Source: UBA3064 sp023258775 (GTDB taxonomy: Bacteria > Pseudomonadota > Gammaproteobacteria > Burkholderiales > Burkholderiaceae_E). From it: a DNA stretch of 64,000 nt. The stretch lies in NCBI GenBank assembly GCA_044355655.1, contig JBIKXS010000005.1, forward strand, positions 39,391 to 103,390, in the 5' to 3' direction. Below the pieces are notes generated by a model, which was not told the DNA's origin, made no database searches, and worked only from the letters and a program-made list of their open reading frames with translations. Below are positions 46,420 through 55,708 of the stretch, one piece after another; within the stretch, counting starts at the first letter, position 1; the number at the start of each line of letters is the position of its first letter. Both the position numbers and the translations under genes were made by a program.

Positions 46420-46626
46420 TTAAAGTTCGGGTGTGCTGCCGCCTGCTGCGGCCTCTTCGAGTTGCTGGCCAACATGTTTGCCGTCCAAAGCCTTTTTATA
46501 AGCCATTCGGGCCATATCAAGTGATGTTGTGGAAATAACAAGCTTGCCGCCATCCATCACCACATAGGTATTGTTTTGGAGCGATCCGTCAAAGCGAACC
46601 CGTTCCCAATAGCAACGTTGTTTCAT
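46420..46626 (-). CDS. Small hypothetical protein
   Basis: 68 residues from ATG 46626, which has GGAG five bases upstream; the frame reaches back to 46755 but without a site. Sequence runs MKQRCYWERVRFDGS, then NNTYVVMDGGKLVIS and a helical, Ala-rich end. No signal peptide or known motif. Lies between the winged-helix regulator and the MORN gene, all on the same strand. Confidence 0.55.
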   Translation of the reverse strand: MKQRCYWERVRFDGSLQNNTYVVMDGGKLVISTTSLDMARMAYKKALDGKHVGQQLEEAAAGGSTPEL

Positions 46627-46831
46627 GTTTGCTCCGTGTTGCGCGAATTCTCCATCGGGTACACCGCTTCGCATGGGTGCCGCTTGGCTGAGGGTATTCG
46701 CGACCCAGCAGACAAACGTGCCCGTGAACGTACTCGGACCTTCGAGCTCAAGCACTTGAGTCTACGGCGATTTCATTGAGCGTGGAAGCCCCCCGAATAC
46801 AACTTTGGTTTGAAAGAGGAGTCGAAAAGCG

Positions 46832-47194
46832 CTAACGGGTGGCTGTTTGCATTGCTTTGGCCTTGGCTGAAAACAGGTCAAGTGCCTTTTTCGTTGGGAT
46901 GATTTCGCGTTTGCGGGAGTCTGACTGGGAGGTTTCAAGTTCAACGAGTTCAAGCTCGCGAAGTTTTTTCAGGCGTCGATGAATGGTAACCGTACTTGCC
47001 AAGTGCTCAAAACTCATCACCTGTCGCACGGTTAGTGGCGCGCCGTTATGCCAATGTTCGCAAACCACATCAAGTAACTCTTCGTGATCCGGTGTTAAGC
47101 CATCAAAGTCAAAGGACTCGCGAACCGTTTCAATCAATTGACGGTAGCGAAAGTAAAGGGCGACGAGCTCTTGTTTTGCGGTGCGTTTCAACAT
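46832..47194 (-). CDS. Winged-helix (MarR-like) transcriptional regulator
   Basis: 120 residues. Middle section has a helix-turn-helix with EHLASTVTIHRRLKKL and the wing SQSDSRKREI, like small MarR-family proteins, though shorter than usual at both ends. AAGGAG precedes the ATG. It follows the CBS gene by 8 bases and probably shares its message. Target unknown. Confidence 0.8.
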   Translation of the reverse strand: MLKRTAKQELVALYFRYRQLIETVRESFDFDGLTPDHEELLDVVCEHWHNGAPLTVRQVMSFEHLASTVTIHRRLKKLRELELVELETSQSDSRKREIIPTKKALDLFSAKAKAMQTATR

Positions 47195-47202
47195 GCTTCT
47201 CC

Positions 47203-47616
47203 TTAAAAATAGGTTTCGATATCCTGGTCATGGAAATCGATGAGTATCTTCATGACATCGGTCATCGAAATCATGCCGATCACCTGGCCTGCCTCGGTAA
47301 TCGGTAAATGCCTGAATTTTCCATCGTGCATCAATTCAATACAGGCCTTAATGCTTGCATCTGGCGATACGGTCGTGACTTCTTTTGTCATCACATCACC
47401 GACCTTCAGTTGGGCAGGGTCTCGTTGGATAGCTACAATTTTATGAACATAATCACGGTCGGTGAAGATACCGATCATCTGATCGTCTTTCATCACCATA
47501 AGACTGTGGATATTATCTCTGGTCATCATCGATACCGCCTCTGTGACCGGTGTATCTTCTGTGGTGGTCACGAGGGACGTCGTTCTTGATGCCAAAAATT
47601 CTTTCACGGTATTCAT
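47203..47616 (-). CDS. CBS-domain pair protein
   Basis: 137 residues, two CBS motifs (about 10-65 and 75-130): TPVTEAVSMMTRDNIHSLMV MKDDQ-type first half with GIFTDRDYVHKIV, and a second with ASIKACIELMHDGKFRHLPI and GMISMTDVMKI. Binds adenine nucleotides as an energy or signal sensor in many bacteria. AGGAG before the ATG. In one cluster with the regulator. Confidence 0.92.
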   Translation of the reverse strand: MNTVKEFLASRTTSLVTTTEDTPVTEAVSMMTRDNIHSLMVMKDDQMIGIFTDRDYVHKIVAIQRDPAQLKVGDVMTKEVTTVSPDASIKACIELMHDGKFRHLPITEAGQVIGMISMTDVMKILIDFHDQDIETYF

Positions 47617-47631
47617 TGCTCTAACTCCTGA

Positions 47632-48171
47632 TCACGTGAACAAGTAGCGATAGTGGTCGCAATGTTGAATCGGTTTCATATACATCGATGAGGTATCTGA
47701 GGTCAGGTTAATACAACGAAAGCTGCGTTCGCGCTCAATGCGGAGAAAGTAAGCCTTCTTGGTGACCCGATCGTCCTTGTCTCGTTCTTCTTTTTTGATT
47801 AATTTTCGCTCTCCCTCCCACCATGAGCAGGTGGCACAGCAAGCCTGGTTCAAATGCACCAAGGCCATGTTGGGGTCGGCTTGAGTACCTTTGAAAAAAG
47901 CTTTGAACTGTAGGCAACTGGTTGAGTAAGGCGTTTCTTGACCTTGCTTCATTGAACTGGGTGCAAGGCAATGTCCTGCGGCATGATCAGCAACCCGGGT
48001 GTAAAAGACGGCCGGGTGATCAATGGAGGGCCGCCCTTGAGGGAAGCGTTTGACGAACTTTCGACTGCCATCCCACCACACGCAGTTACCACAACAACGG
48101 CGATCGGGCGCAAGCGTTTGCGTCAGGTTTTGGTCGGGGCTCGAGCCCTTATCATGTTGCACTTCAGTCAT
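47632..48171 (-). CDS. Duplicated CxxCxWW-motif protein
   Basis: 179 residues, unrecognised family. Two halves carry the same motif: CCGNCVWWDGSRKFVK near residue 27 and CCATCSWWEGERKLIK near 111, each with later Cys residues. This looks like an internal duplication of a small Cys-rich, possibly zinc- or iron-binding module with an aromatic Trp pair. No signal peptide. GGAG is eight bases before ATG 48171. Lies between a CBS protein and the PCu(A)C copper chaperone, so a metal role is a guess. Confidence 0.75.
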   Translation of the reverse strand: MTEVQHDKGSSPDQNLTQTLAPDRRCCGNCVWWDGSRKFVKRFPQGRPSIDHPAVFYTRVADHAAGHCLAPSSMKQGQETPYSTSCLQFKAFFKGTQADPNMALVHLNQACCATCSWWEGERKLIKKEERDKDDRVTKKAYFLRIERERSFRCINLTSDTSSMYMKPIQHCDHYRYLFT

Positions 48172-48225
48172 CGCTGATTCTCCCTGCAACGCGCCACTTA
48201 TCTGTTTAAATTTATTGATATCTGT

Positions 48226-48699
48226 CTAATGCTTGTGCTTCATGCTCTGCCCTAAAGCACGGGTTTGGGCCTTGATCTCAACCGACTCTTTTTTGCCTTC
48301 CTTATTTTCAAACACAAGCGTAATTGGCACGGTTTCGCCTTCCTTAATTTCCTGCTTTAGTTGCATCAACATGACATGATACCCGCCTGGCTTGAGGTCG
48401 ACCGCTTTGCCGGCCGGTAAGTCAAGTCCAGCGATTGCGGCCATTTTCATGACATCCTTTTCCATTTTCATTTCATGAATCTCGACTAAGCCCGCCACTG
48501 GGGATTGGGCCTGGATTAGACGCATGGGTGATTCCGAAGTCAGCTTCATAAAAGCACCAGTTGCCTGTTGCCCTTTGACGGTAGCTCTCACCCAAGGTTC
48601 CTGGATTTGAACGGTCTGCGCAAGCGCATTCAAGCTGGTGAACAAGGCAGCGCTCAGCAAAGCGCTCCGAATAAGTTTTTGTTGAAGCCTGTACAACAT
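48226..48699 (-). CDS. PCu(A)C periplasmic copper chaperone
   Basis: 157 residues from ATG 48699 with GAGGAAA upstream. Signal peptide ends at LNALAQ. The Met/His copper site is recognisable: GAFMKLTSESPM, EIHEMKMEKDVMKM and GGYHVMLMQL, with a C-terminal MKHKH. Delivers Cu(I) to the CuA centre of cytochrome oxidase in many bacteria. Gene order places it in front of the CxxCxWW and CBS genes. Confidence 0.93.
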   Translation of the reverse strand: MLYRLQQKLIRSALLSAALFTSLNALAQTVQIQEPWVRATVKGQQATGAFMKLTSESPMRLIQAQSPVAGLVEIHEMKMEKDVMKMAAIAGLDLPAGKAVDLKPGGYHVMLMQLKQEIKEGETVPITLVFENKEGKKESVEIKAQTRALGQSMKHKH

Positions 48700-48858
48700 A
48701 AAATTTCCTCGTGGTTTGTCCATCGGTCAAGGCGATGGGGTTCGTGTTTGTGAATTCGCCGCTCGGTAATCGCCGCTGCTTAGCCACAGCGAAATCATAG
48801 CGCCTCGCTTGGCACTGCACTTGCATAGTCAAGGGAAATCATCAACAGGCTGAATCCG

Positions 48859-51800
48859 ATGAGCATTCATATTGCACTGCACCATCAAACCGAATACCAA
48901 TATGACCGGGAACTGCGTCTCGGGCCGCAAATCGTCCGTCTACGGCCTGCGCCGCATGCACGAACCAGGGTACTTTCCTATGCCATGCGGGTACAACCCG
49001 AAAGCCATTTCATTCACTGGCAGCAAGATCCTTATGCAAACTATCAAGCCCGCCTGGTTTTTCCCGAGCGCAGCGATACATTTTGCGTCAGCGTCGATCT
49101 TGTTTTGGAAATGGCGGTTTTTAATCCTTTTGATTTCTTTCTCGATCGAGAAGTAGAACATTTTCCATTCTCATACGACGAGGCATTAGCTAGAGATTTG
49201 CAGCCCTATCGCCTCACCGACAAACTCACGCCCAAACTCAAAAGCCGAGTCGAATTACTTCAGTCCATGCAGGGGCCGACCATCGACTGCCTTGTCCGCA
49301 TCAACCAGCAACTGCAACAGGATATTCGTTACACCATTCGTTTGGAACCAGGTGTGCAAAGTCCTGAGCAAACGCTAATCGAGGCTAAGGGCTCTTGCCG
49401 TGACACCGCATGGCTGCTGGTCTGTCTCTTGCGGCACCTTGGTGTTGCTGCACGATTTGTTTCTGGCTATCTGATTCAACTTAAACCCGATCACGTACCA
49501 CCAGGGGCAACTGCTAACGTTATTGATGACTTTACTGACTTACATGCCTGGTGCGAGGTGTTTCTGCCTGGTGCAGGCTGGATAGGGCTTGACCCGACCT
49601 CGGGATTGCTTGCCGGTGAGGGGCATATTCCTTTAGCTTGTACGCCGGAGCCTTCAGGCGCTGCGCCCATTGATGGTGCTCTTGAAGCCAGCGAGGTGCA
49701 ATTTTCGCACCAAATGCATGTCGAGCGAATCCATGAGTCACCCAGAGTGACTAAGCCTTATAGCGATACACAGTGGGAAGCAATCAATCGTCTCGGCGCC
49801 TTGGTCGATTGCGCGCTTTCTGAAGGCGATGTGCGACTAACCATGGGTGGCGAACCGACATTTGTGTCGATTTCGGACCGCGATGCACCCGAATGGAATA
49901 CCGAAGCGCTTGGCCCTAGCAAGCGCGATTTCGCACTTGATTTGATGGCTCAAATGAAAGCACGCTATGGAGTCGGCGGTTTTGTTCATGTTGGCCAGGG
50001 GAAGTGGTACCCGGGAGAACAAATGCCGCGCTGGGCGATTTCATTGTTTTGGCGAAAAGATGGGCTAAGTTGCTGGCCGCAACCCGAACTCATGGCTGAT
50101 GAGAAAACTCAGCTTTATGCGACCAAAGCTGATGCGAGTCGATTCGCGCAGCGTCTGGCCAAGGTTTTAGGCTTTCCTCGCGAGTCGATTTTGGCGGCTT
50201 ATGAGGATGTTTTTTACTATTTATGGCGAGAGGGAGGTTTGCCGATTGGTGTGGATCCCCTGAATGCAAAGCTTGATGAGCCCTACGAAAGAGCAAGACT
50301 ACGCCGCGTGTTTCAGGGGCCACTTCATGAACCCGTCGGTTACGTCATGCCGATCACCCCGAGCGAAGGTCGATGGCTTTCAACGCCTTGGCCACTGCGT
50401 GATGAAAAGCTCTACTTAGTGCCTGGTGACTCGCCAATTGGCTATCGATTACCGCTTCATTCCCTGGCAAAGCCTGGTCAGGATGAGGTGCTTGCGCATC
50501 TTCCGCTCGATCCCTTCAATCCCAAGCTAGAAGCCTCCTTGCCACGGTTTTCATCAGTCCTCGATGTCGATCAGCCTGCGCCAAGTGTTCATGAGGTTGG
50601 CCAAAAAACCAATGTTTTTCAGGGCACTGCCCTATGCGTTGAAATACGAAACCCCGGTCGCGCGAGTGGTCCCGAAGAAGAACGTGCACGCGAAGGCGAC
50701 GAAGTGCTTTATGTCTTCATGCCACCGGTGCAAAAGCTAGAAGACTATTTGTCGCTTTTGGCTGCCATACACCATGCTGCCCAGTCTTTATCAACGCCAG
50801 TGTTGATTGAAGGATACCCGCCACCCAAAGATTCGCGACTTGAGATGCTGCAAATCACGCCCGATCCGGGCGTGATTGAAGTCAATATTCATCCGGCTGC
50901 CGATTGGTTTGGACTTGTCGAGCGAACCGAATTCCTCTACCAGGCCGCAGCACAATCTGGTCTAAGCGCCGAGAAATTCATGCTTGATGGAAGGCATACC
51001 GGCACAGGCGGGGGCAACCACTTTGTGATGGGTGCAGCGAAGGTTGAGGACAGCCCCTTCTTGCGACGACCTGATCTGCTGGCCAGCCTGATCAGTTTTT
51101 GGCACAACCATCCCTCACTGTCTTACTTATTTTCGGGGCTATTCATTGGGCCAGGCAGTCAAGCGCCGCGAATTGATGAGGCTCGCAACGATCAGGTCTA
51201 TGAACTCGAGATTGCACTTGGCGAGATAGAACGCGAGCAAGCCCGTTTAGGGCAATGCGCCCCCTGGTTCATCGATCGCTGTCTTCGTAATCTACTCATT
51301 GACGTTACCGGCAACACGCATCGTGCAGAGTTTTGTATCGATAAGCTTTACGCTCCCGATGGTCCAAACGGGCGACTGGGTTTGCTCGAGATGCGCGCCT
51401 TCGAGATGCCACCGCATCCACAAATGAGCCTTGTCCAGCAACTCTTGTTGCGTGCTTGTATTGCCTGGTTCTGGGAAAAACCCTATCAGAGTGGACGTGT
51501 TCAGCGCCTAACGCGCTGGGGAACCGGTTTGCATGATCGCTTTTTGCTCCCGAGCTTTATCAGTCTTGATTTTGAGGATGCATTAATCGAGTTGCGTCAG
51601 GCAGGCTTTGATTTTGACCCAGCATGGTTTTCCCCCCAGCACGAGTTCCGCTTTCCGCTGATTGGCTCGGTTGAACTGCGCGGTGTTGGCATTGAACTTC
51701 GCCACGCGCTTGAACCGTGGCAGCTGATGGGCGAGTCCTCAAGTGCATCGGGCACGAGCCGCTATGTCGATGCTTCACTCGAACGCATTCAAGTACTCGC

Positions 51801-52191
51801 TCGCGGTTTGGATACCAATCGATTCGCGCTCAGCGTTAACGGTCGAGCTGCTGCCATGCAGCCTACGGGACGAGATGGCGAGGCGGTGATTGGTGTAAGA
51901 TTTAGAGCATGGAAACAGGCGTCATCCCTGCACCCCTCAATCGGCGTTCATGCACCGATACATATCGATCTGGTCGATAATCTGCTCGCGCGTTCGGTGG
52001 GCGGCTGTCGCTACCATGTTTCGCATCCTGGTGGCCGAAACTATGAGCGCTTACCGGTCAATGCCTTTGAAGCTGAGAGCCGAAGGCTATCGCGCTTTTA
52101 CCGCGAGGCACACACGCCTGGGACAATCAGACTTACGCCTGCTCGCCCAAGTCTTGAGTTTCCCTTCACCTTGGATTTGCGACAATCCTAG
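48859..52191 (+). CDS. Transglutaminase-like protein fused to DUF2126 (putative amidoligase)
   Basis: 1110 residues, cytoplasmic. N-terminal transglutaminase-like N-domain (1-100), then a papain-like catalytic domain with Cys180 (KGSCRDTAW), His229 (LHAWCEV) and Asp245 (GLDPTSG). The rest is DUF2126 (from about residue 330): GGEPTFVSISDRDAPEWN, and MLDGRHTGTGGGNHFVMGA, resembling carboxylate-amine ligases of the glutamine synthetase fold. It begins a conserved three-gene unit with the ATP-grasp/alpha-E and a second transglutaminase. The product is unknown; peptide synthesis or modification is suspected for the family. Confidence 0.9.
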   Translation: MSIHIALHHQTEYQYDRELRLGPQIVRLRPAPHARTRVLSYAMRVQPESHFIHWQQDPYANYQARLVFPERSDTFCVSVDLVLEMAVFNPFDFFLDREVEHFPFSYDEALARDLQPYRLTDKLTPKLKSRVELLQSMQGPTIDCLVRINQQLQQDIRYTIRLEPGVQSPEQTLIEAKGSCRDTAWLLVCLLRHLGVAARFVSGYLIQLKPDHVPPGATANVIDDFTDLHAWCEVFLPGAGWIGLDPTSGLLAGEGHIPLACTPEPSGAAPIDGALEASEVQFSHQMHVERIHESPRVTKPYSDTQWEAINRLGALVDCALSEGDVRLTMGGEPTFVSISDRDAPEWNTEALGPSKRDFALDLMAQMKARYGVGGFVHVGQGKWYPGEQMPRWAISLFWRKDGLSCWPQPELMADEKTQLYATKADASRFAQRLAKVLGFPRESILAAYEDVFYYLWREGGLPIGVDPLNAKLDEPYERARLRRVFQGPLHEPVGYVMPITPSEGRWLSTPWPLRDEKLYLVPGDSPIGYRLPLHSLAKPGQDEVLAHLPLDPFNPKLEASLPRFSSVLDVDQPAPSVHEVGQKTNVFQGTALCVEIRNPGRASGPEEERAREGDEVLYVFMPPVQKLEDYLSLLAAIHHAAQSLSTPVLIEGYPPPKDSRLEMLQITPDPGVIEVNIHPAADWFGLVERTEFLYQAAAQSGLSAEKFMLDGRHTGTGGGNHFVMGAAKVEDSPFLRRPDLLASLISFWHNHPSLSYLFSGLFIGPGSQAPRIDEARNDQVYELEIALGEIEREQARLGQCAPWFIDRCLRNLLIDVTGNTHRAEFCIDKLYAPDGPNGRLGLLEMRAFEMPPHPQMSLVQQLLLRACIAWFWEKPYQSGRVQRLTRWGTGLHDRFLLPSFISLDFEDALIELRQAGFDFDPAWFSPQHEFRFPLIGSVELRGVGIELRHALEPWQLMGESSSASGTSRYVDASLERIQVLARGLDTNRFALSVNGRAAAMQPTGRDGEAVIGVRFRAWKQASSLHPSIGVHAPIHIDLVDNLLARSVGGCRYHVSHPGGRNYERLPVNAFEAESRRLSRFYREAHTPGTIRLTPARPSLEFPFTLDLRQS

Positions 52192-52196
52192 GTGAG

Positions 52197-52227
52197 CAGC
52201 ATCAACAAACTGAACAGCATCAACAAA
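52197..52227 (+). repeat. Short tandem repeat, period 18
   Basis: CAGCATCAACAAA occurs at 52197-52209 and 52215-52227, just after the transglutaminase/DUF2126 stop. Only about 1.7 units, but the period matches the 18-nt arrays elsewhere in this window. Confidence 0.6.
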
Positions 52228-52332
52228 GGCTGTACCGTGAGCCTTGTTGCGCGATAAAAGTCGACTGATCCATGCCAAGATTTGTACTGTGAACGATGAT
52301 TCTGAACATTCAAGAGCCCAGAAAGCCTTGAG

Positions 52333-54810
52333 ATGATGCAGGCCCCAATAGCAGGCGAAAGCCGCTTATTGTCGGCAGCAGCACCGGTTGCTTTGGGTCA
52401 TTTCGACGAATTGCGCGACAGCAGCATGCAGTTGAGACCGATCTGGCAGCGATTCGCTGACATCCTTGGTAATGACCAGCTTGCACAATTTGATCGCCAT
52501 GAGCACACGATTACGAGAGCCATTCGCCACCATGCAATAAGTTATAACGTCTATCAAGATCAGGCAGCGGTGAGTCGTGCCTGGTCCTTAAATCCCTTGC
52601 CCTTTCTGGTTTCGGCCAATGACTGGAAGCACATCGTCGATGGCCTTTCACAGCGTGCAATGCTCCTCAACCAGATCTTGATTGATGCTTATGGCAAGCA
52701 AAGCCTGTTGAAAGAAGGGCTATTGCCTGCGGCACTCGTGCATGCGCACCCTGGCTATCTGCGTTCAATGTACGGTGTGACGCCAGTCAACAATTTATAT
52801 CTCCCAGTGCTTGCCTTTGACATTGCAAGGGGTCCAGACGGGCAGTGGTGGGTTGTCAGTCAGCGATGTCAGTCGCCCTCTGGTCTTGGTTATATGCTTG
52901 AGAACCGTCACCTCATCGCCAAGCTCTTCCCTCAAGCCTTTAAAGCGATGAATATCCAAAGACTCGCTGACAGCTACCGTCAATTGGTACAAAATGTGAT
53001 CCGGTTAGCAATACCGCTTGCGCAAGACGAGGCTCCTCGTTTAGCGCTGCTTACAGCAGGTCCTTGGAGTGAAACCTATTTTGAACATGCTTATTTGGCA
53101 GCCTATCTGGGATTACCCCTGGTGACGGGTTCAGATCTTATTGTTCAGGGCGATAAGCTATACCTTAAGACATTACAAGGTTTACAACGACTCCATGGCT
53201 TATTGCGGCGAATCGATGATGAGCTGCTCGACCCCCTCGAACTGAGGCCTGATTCATCACTCGGTGTTCCGGGACTCATTCAAGTGCTGCGTGCAAAAGC
53301 CCTGGTACTCGCTAATGCGCCAGGTTCGGGATTTCTCGAGTCACCCGCAGTTCAGGGATTTCTGCCCGCAATTGCCAAAAGGCTGCTTGGAGAAGACCTC
53401 AAGATTCCCTCCTTACACAGTTGGTGGTGCGGGGAATCTGCCGCCTTCGAAGCGATTGAGCCCTTGCTGAAAACACAAGTGATCAAACCAACTTACACAG
53501 GTTTTAAGCAAAAAAGCTTTGAACCGATCATTGCCTTGAATTTGGCAAAACATGAGTTAGCGCAGCTTCGCGAGAAGATAAAGCAAAGGCCCGAACAGTT
53601 CACAGCGCAGACCTACCTTCCCTTTTCTCAAACCATAACCTGGCAAGCACAAGGTTTCGTCCCCAAAACTGCACTCGTTCGGGTCTTTGCGATTGCCAAC
53701 CCCAAGGGTCAATGGGATCTGGTCCCAGGAGGCATGACAAGGATTGCCAATGTCGATCCACATATTGTATCGATTGGGCGGGGTGGGAGCACACTTGATA
53801 CGTGGGTTGAATCTTCGTCGATACAGATCGGTCAGGAGTCTGACATATCAATCAGCGCCCTGCCTGTCTATCAAGCAAGATCAAGACCGGTTTCAAGTCG
53901 AAGTGCAGAACACTTGTTTTGGCTCGGACGATACAGCGAGCGAGCCGAGCACTTGGGTCGCCTGGCCAAAGAGCTCTTATTGATGAGTTCACAAGGCGAT
54001 ACCTTGGAGCCATGCTTGGCAAAAGCGATCACGGCACTGGCAAAAGCCCAGGCGCTGGTCGATCAAGATACGCCCGGACTTGCCCAGTCGACTGCGGTTT
54101 TCGCAAGAAGTTTGTTGGCTAAGCTCGCTGACCCTAAGGCCTTAAGCCTTGGTTTTTGTCTTGCTTCAATTGATGTGAATCTAAAAAGTACGAGAGATCT
54201 TTTTCCAAGCGATCACTTGCGGCTTATTCAAAACATGCGCGATGCCATCCAAAAGCTTGGCGATAGCTCGCTCGCAAGTATTGACAGCCTGGATGAATTT
54301 AGTCTTCAACTGGCTGCACTCCAGGGTTTGCAAAGTGATCGCATGACTCGCGATTTAAGCTGGCGACTATTGTTAATTGGGCGATCAATTGAACGGCTGA
54401 TTTGCATGAGTGAGACCATTGTGTATATGTGTCATCAGGATGTTTTGCAATCAAGCCGTGCTTTTGAAGCGCTATTAAATATCTTTGACAGCATCATCAC
54501 CTACCGTGTTCGTTACCAGGGCGATTACAAAGCCACTGCCCTCGTCGAACTCTTGATTATCGATGAAGCTAATCCGAGAGCAATTGCCGCCATCATGGCG
54601 CAAAGCCTTCAGGCTATGGCCTGGCTTCCTAATCCGAGTGAGATGTTCCTTGAAGCGCAGCATAAGCTCAAAATACCTGTGCCTGAAATCATTGGCATGC
54701 GTGAGCTGTCTGGTCTTGCGATGCAATGGTCGGTACTGGGTCGGGAGTTATCAGATCTGATCGGTGCTCAGTATTTTTCACATATTCAAACCTTTAGAAC
54801 GAATGCATAA
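52333..54810 (+). CDS. Circularly permuted ATP-grasp fused to alpha-E domain
   Basis: 825 residues. Residues about 50-510 are a type-2 circularly permuted ATP-grasp ligase (MLLNQILIDAYGKQSLLKEG, HPGYLRSMYGV, HSWWCGE, RGGSTLDTWV); residues about 515-820 are alpha-E, a helical domain opening SRSAEHLFWLGRYSERAEH. In many genomes the two are separate genes. Likely ligates an amino acid or carboxylate to a peptide. Middle gene of the cluster; it overlaps the next start by eight bases. Confidence 0.9.
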   Translation: MMQAPIAGESRLLSAAAPVALGHFDELRDSSMQLRPIWQRFADILGNDQLAQFDRHEHTITRAIRHHAISYNVYQDQAAVSRAWSLNPLPFLVSANDWKHIVDGLSQRAMLLNQILIDAYGKQSLLKEGLLPAALVHAHPGYLRSMYGVTPVNNLYLPVLAFDIARGPDGQWWVVSQRCQSPSGLGYMLENRHLIAKLFPQAFKAMNIQRLADSYRQLVQNVIRLAIPLAQDEAPRLALLTAGPWSETYFEHAYLAAYLGLPLVTGSDLIVQGDKLYLKTLQGLQRLHGLLRRIDDELLDPLELRPDSSLGVPGLIQVLRAKALVLANAPGSGFLESPAVQGFLPAIAKRLLGEDLKIPSLHSWWCGESAAFEAIEPLLKTQVIKPTYTGFKQKSFEPIIALNLAKHELAQLREKIKQRPEQFTAQTYLPFSQTITWQAQGFVPKTALVRVFAIANPKGQWDLVPGGMTRIANVDPHIVSIGRGGSTLDTWVESSSIQIGQESDISISALPVYQARSRPVSSRSAEHLFWLGRYSERAEHLGRLAKELLLMSSQGDTLEPCLAKAITALAKAQALVDQDTPGLAQSTAVFARSLLAKLADPKALSLGFCLASIDVNLKSTRDLFPSDHLRLIQNMRDAIQKLGDSSLASIDSLDEFSLQLAALQGLQSDRMTRDLSWRLLLIGRSIERLICMSETIVYMCHQDVLQSSRAFEALLNIFDSIITYRVRYQGDYKATALVELLIIDEANPRAIAAIMAQSLQAMAWLPNPSEMFLEAQHKLKIPVPEIIGMRELSGLAMQWSVLGRELSDLIGAQYFSHIQTFRTNA

Positions 54811-55708
54811 GGCTAAAGACAGCGTTCGGAAGACCCTCCGGGTGTTCCATGAAACACACTATCATTACCATGATAAAGTTCAGCACGCTTATCATTTAGC
54901 TTATCTCAAGCCGGTTGAGACGCCCTTACAAAGTCTGCTTGCGCATGAACTGCAGATTGATCCGCACCCAGACTCCCGATCTCAACATAAGGATTGCTTT
55001 GGTAATACATTTGAATGTTTTAGTTTTCATCGCATTCACGAGCATTTGCAGGTAAGTGCTAGAAGTCAAGCGCAGCGGGCTTTAAGTTTGCAGGTTGATT
55101 TGATTAGACAAGATATCGATTGGCGTGACTTGCGAGTCGACCTGAGCTATAGCGCTGGGAAGGCCTTTATTGCAGCCTCTGAGTTCAAGTACGAAAGCCC
55201 TTATGTGCCATTTCTAGCGCTTGTCAAAGCTTATGCAGAGGAAGTCTTCAACGAAATACCGGGCCTGATTGCAGCGTCTCGGTGCTTGTCTCGGCGAATT
55301 CACCAGGATTTTCGTTATGTGCCAAAAAGCACCGAAATCGCCACACCACTTGAGGAGGTGTTTCGGATGAGAAGCGGTGTTTGCCAGGACTTCGCGCACC
55401 TCTTGATTTGCGCACTACGCTGCCTGGGATTAAGCGCTCGTTATGTCAGTGGTTATTTGCTAACCCAAGCCGCACCAGGCCAAGCTAAACGTCGTGGTGT
55501 GGATGCTTCTCACGCCTGGGTCGCTGTTTACTGCCCAGGCTTTGATTTTCCTTGGCTTGAGTTGGACCCTACCAACGATGCGATTGTTAACGAGGACTAT
55601 CTCGTCTTGGCCTACGGCCGAGACTTTGGTGATGTATCACCGTTTCGCGGTGTGATTCACGCCGCGGGAGGACATGATTTGCAGGTCGCTGTGACAGTTG
55701 AAGCTTGA
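54803..55708 (+). CDS. Transglutaminase-family protein
   Basis: 301 residues. N-domain, then catalytic Cys194 (SGVCQDFAH), His237 (SHAWVAV) and Asp255 (ELDPTND). Starts within the stop region of the ATP-grasp gene, so it is coupled; extension back to 54764 is antithetical to the overlap. Acts as a peptidase or transglutaminase in the same pathway. Its stop abuts the convergent ALDH stop with no gap. Confidence 0.92.
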   Translation: MHKAKDSVRKTLRVFHETHYHYHDKVQHAYHLAYLKPVETPLQSLLAHELQIDPHPDSRSQHKDCFGNTFECFSFHRIHEHLQVSARSQAQRALSLQVDLIRQDIDWRDLRVDLSYSAGKAFIAASEFKYESPYVPFLALVKAYAEEVFNEIPGLIAASRCLSRRIHQDFRYVPKSTEIATPLEEVFRMRSGVCQDFAHLLICALRCLGLSARYVSGYLLTQAAPGQAKRRGVDASHAWVAVYCPGFDFPWLELDPTNDAIVNEDYLVLAYGRDFGDVSPFRGVIHAAGGHDLQVAVTVEA

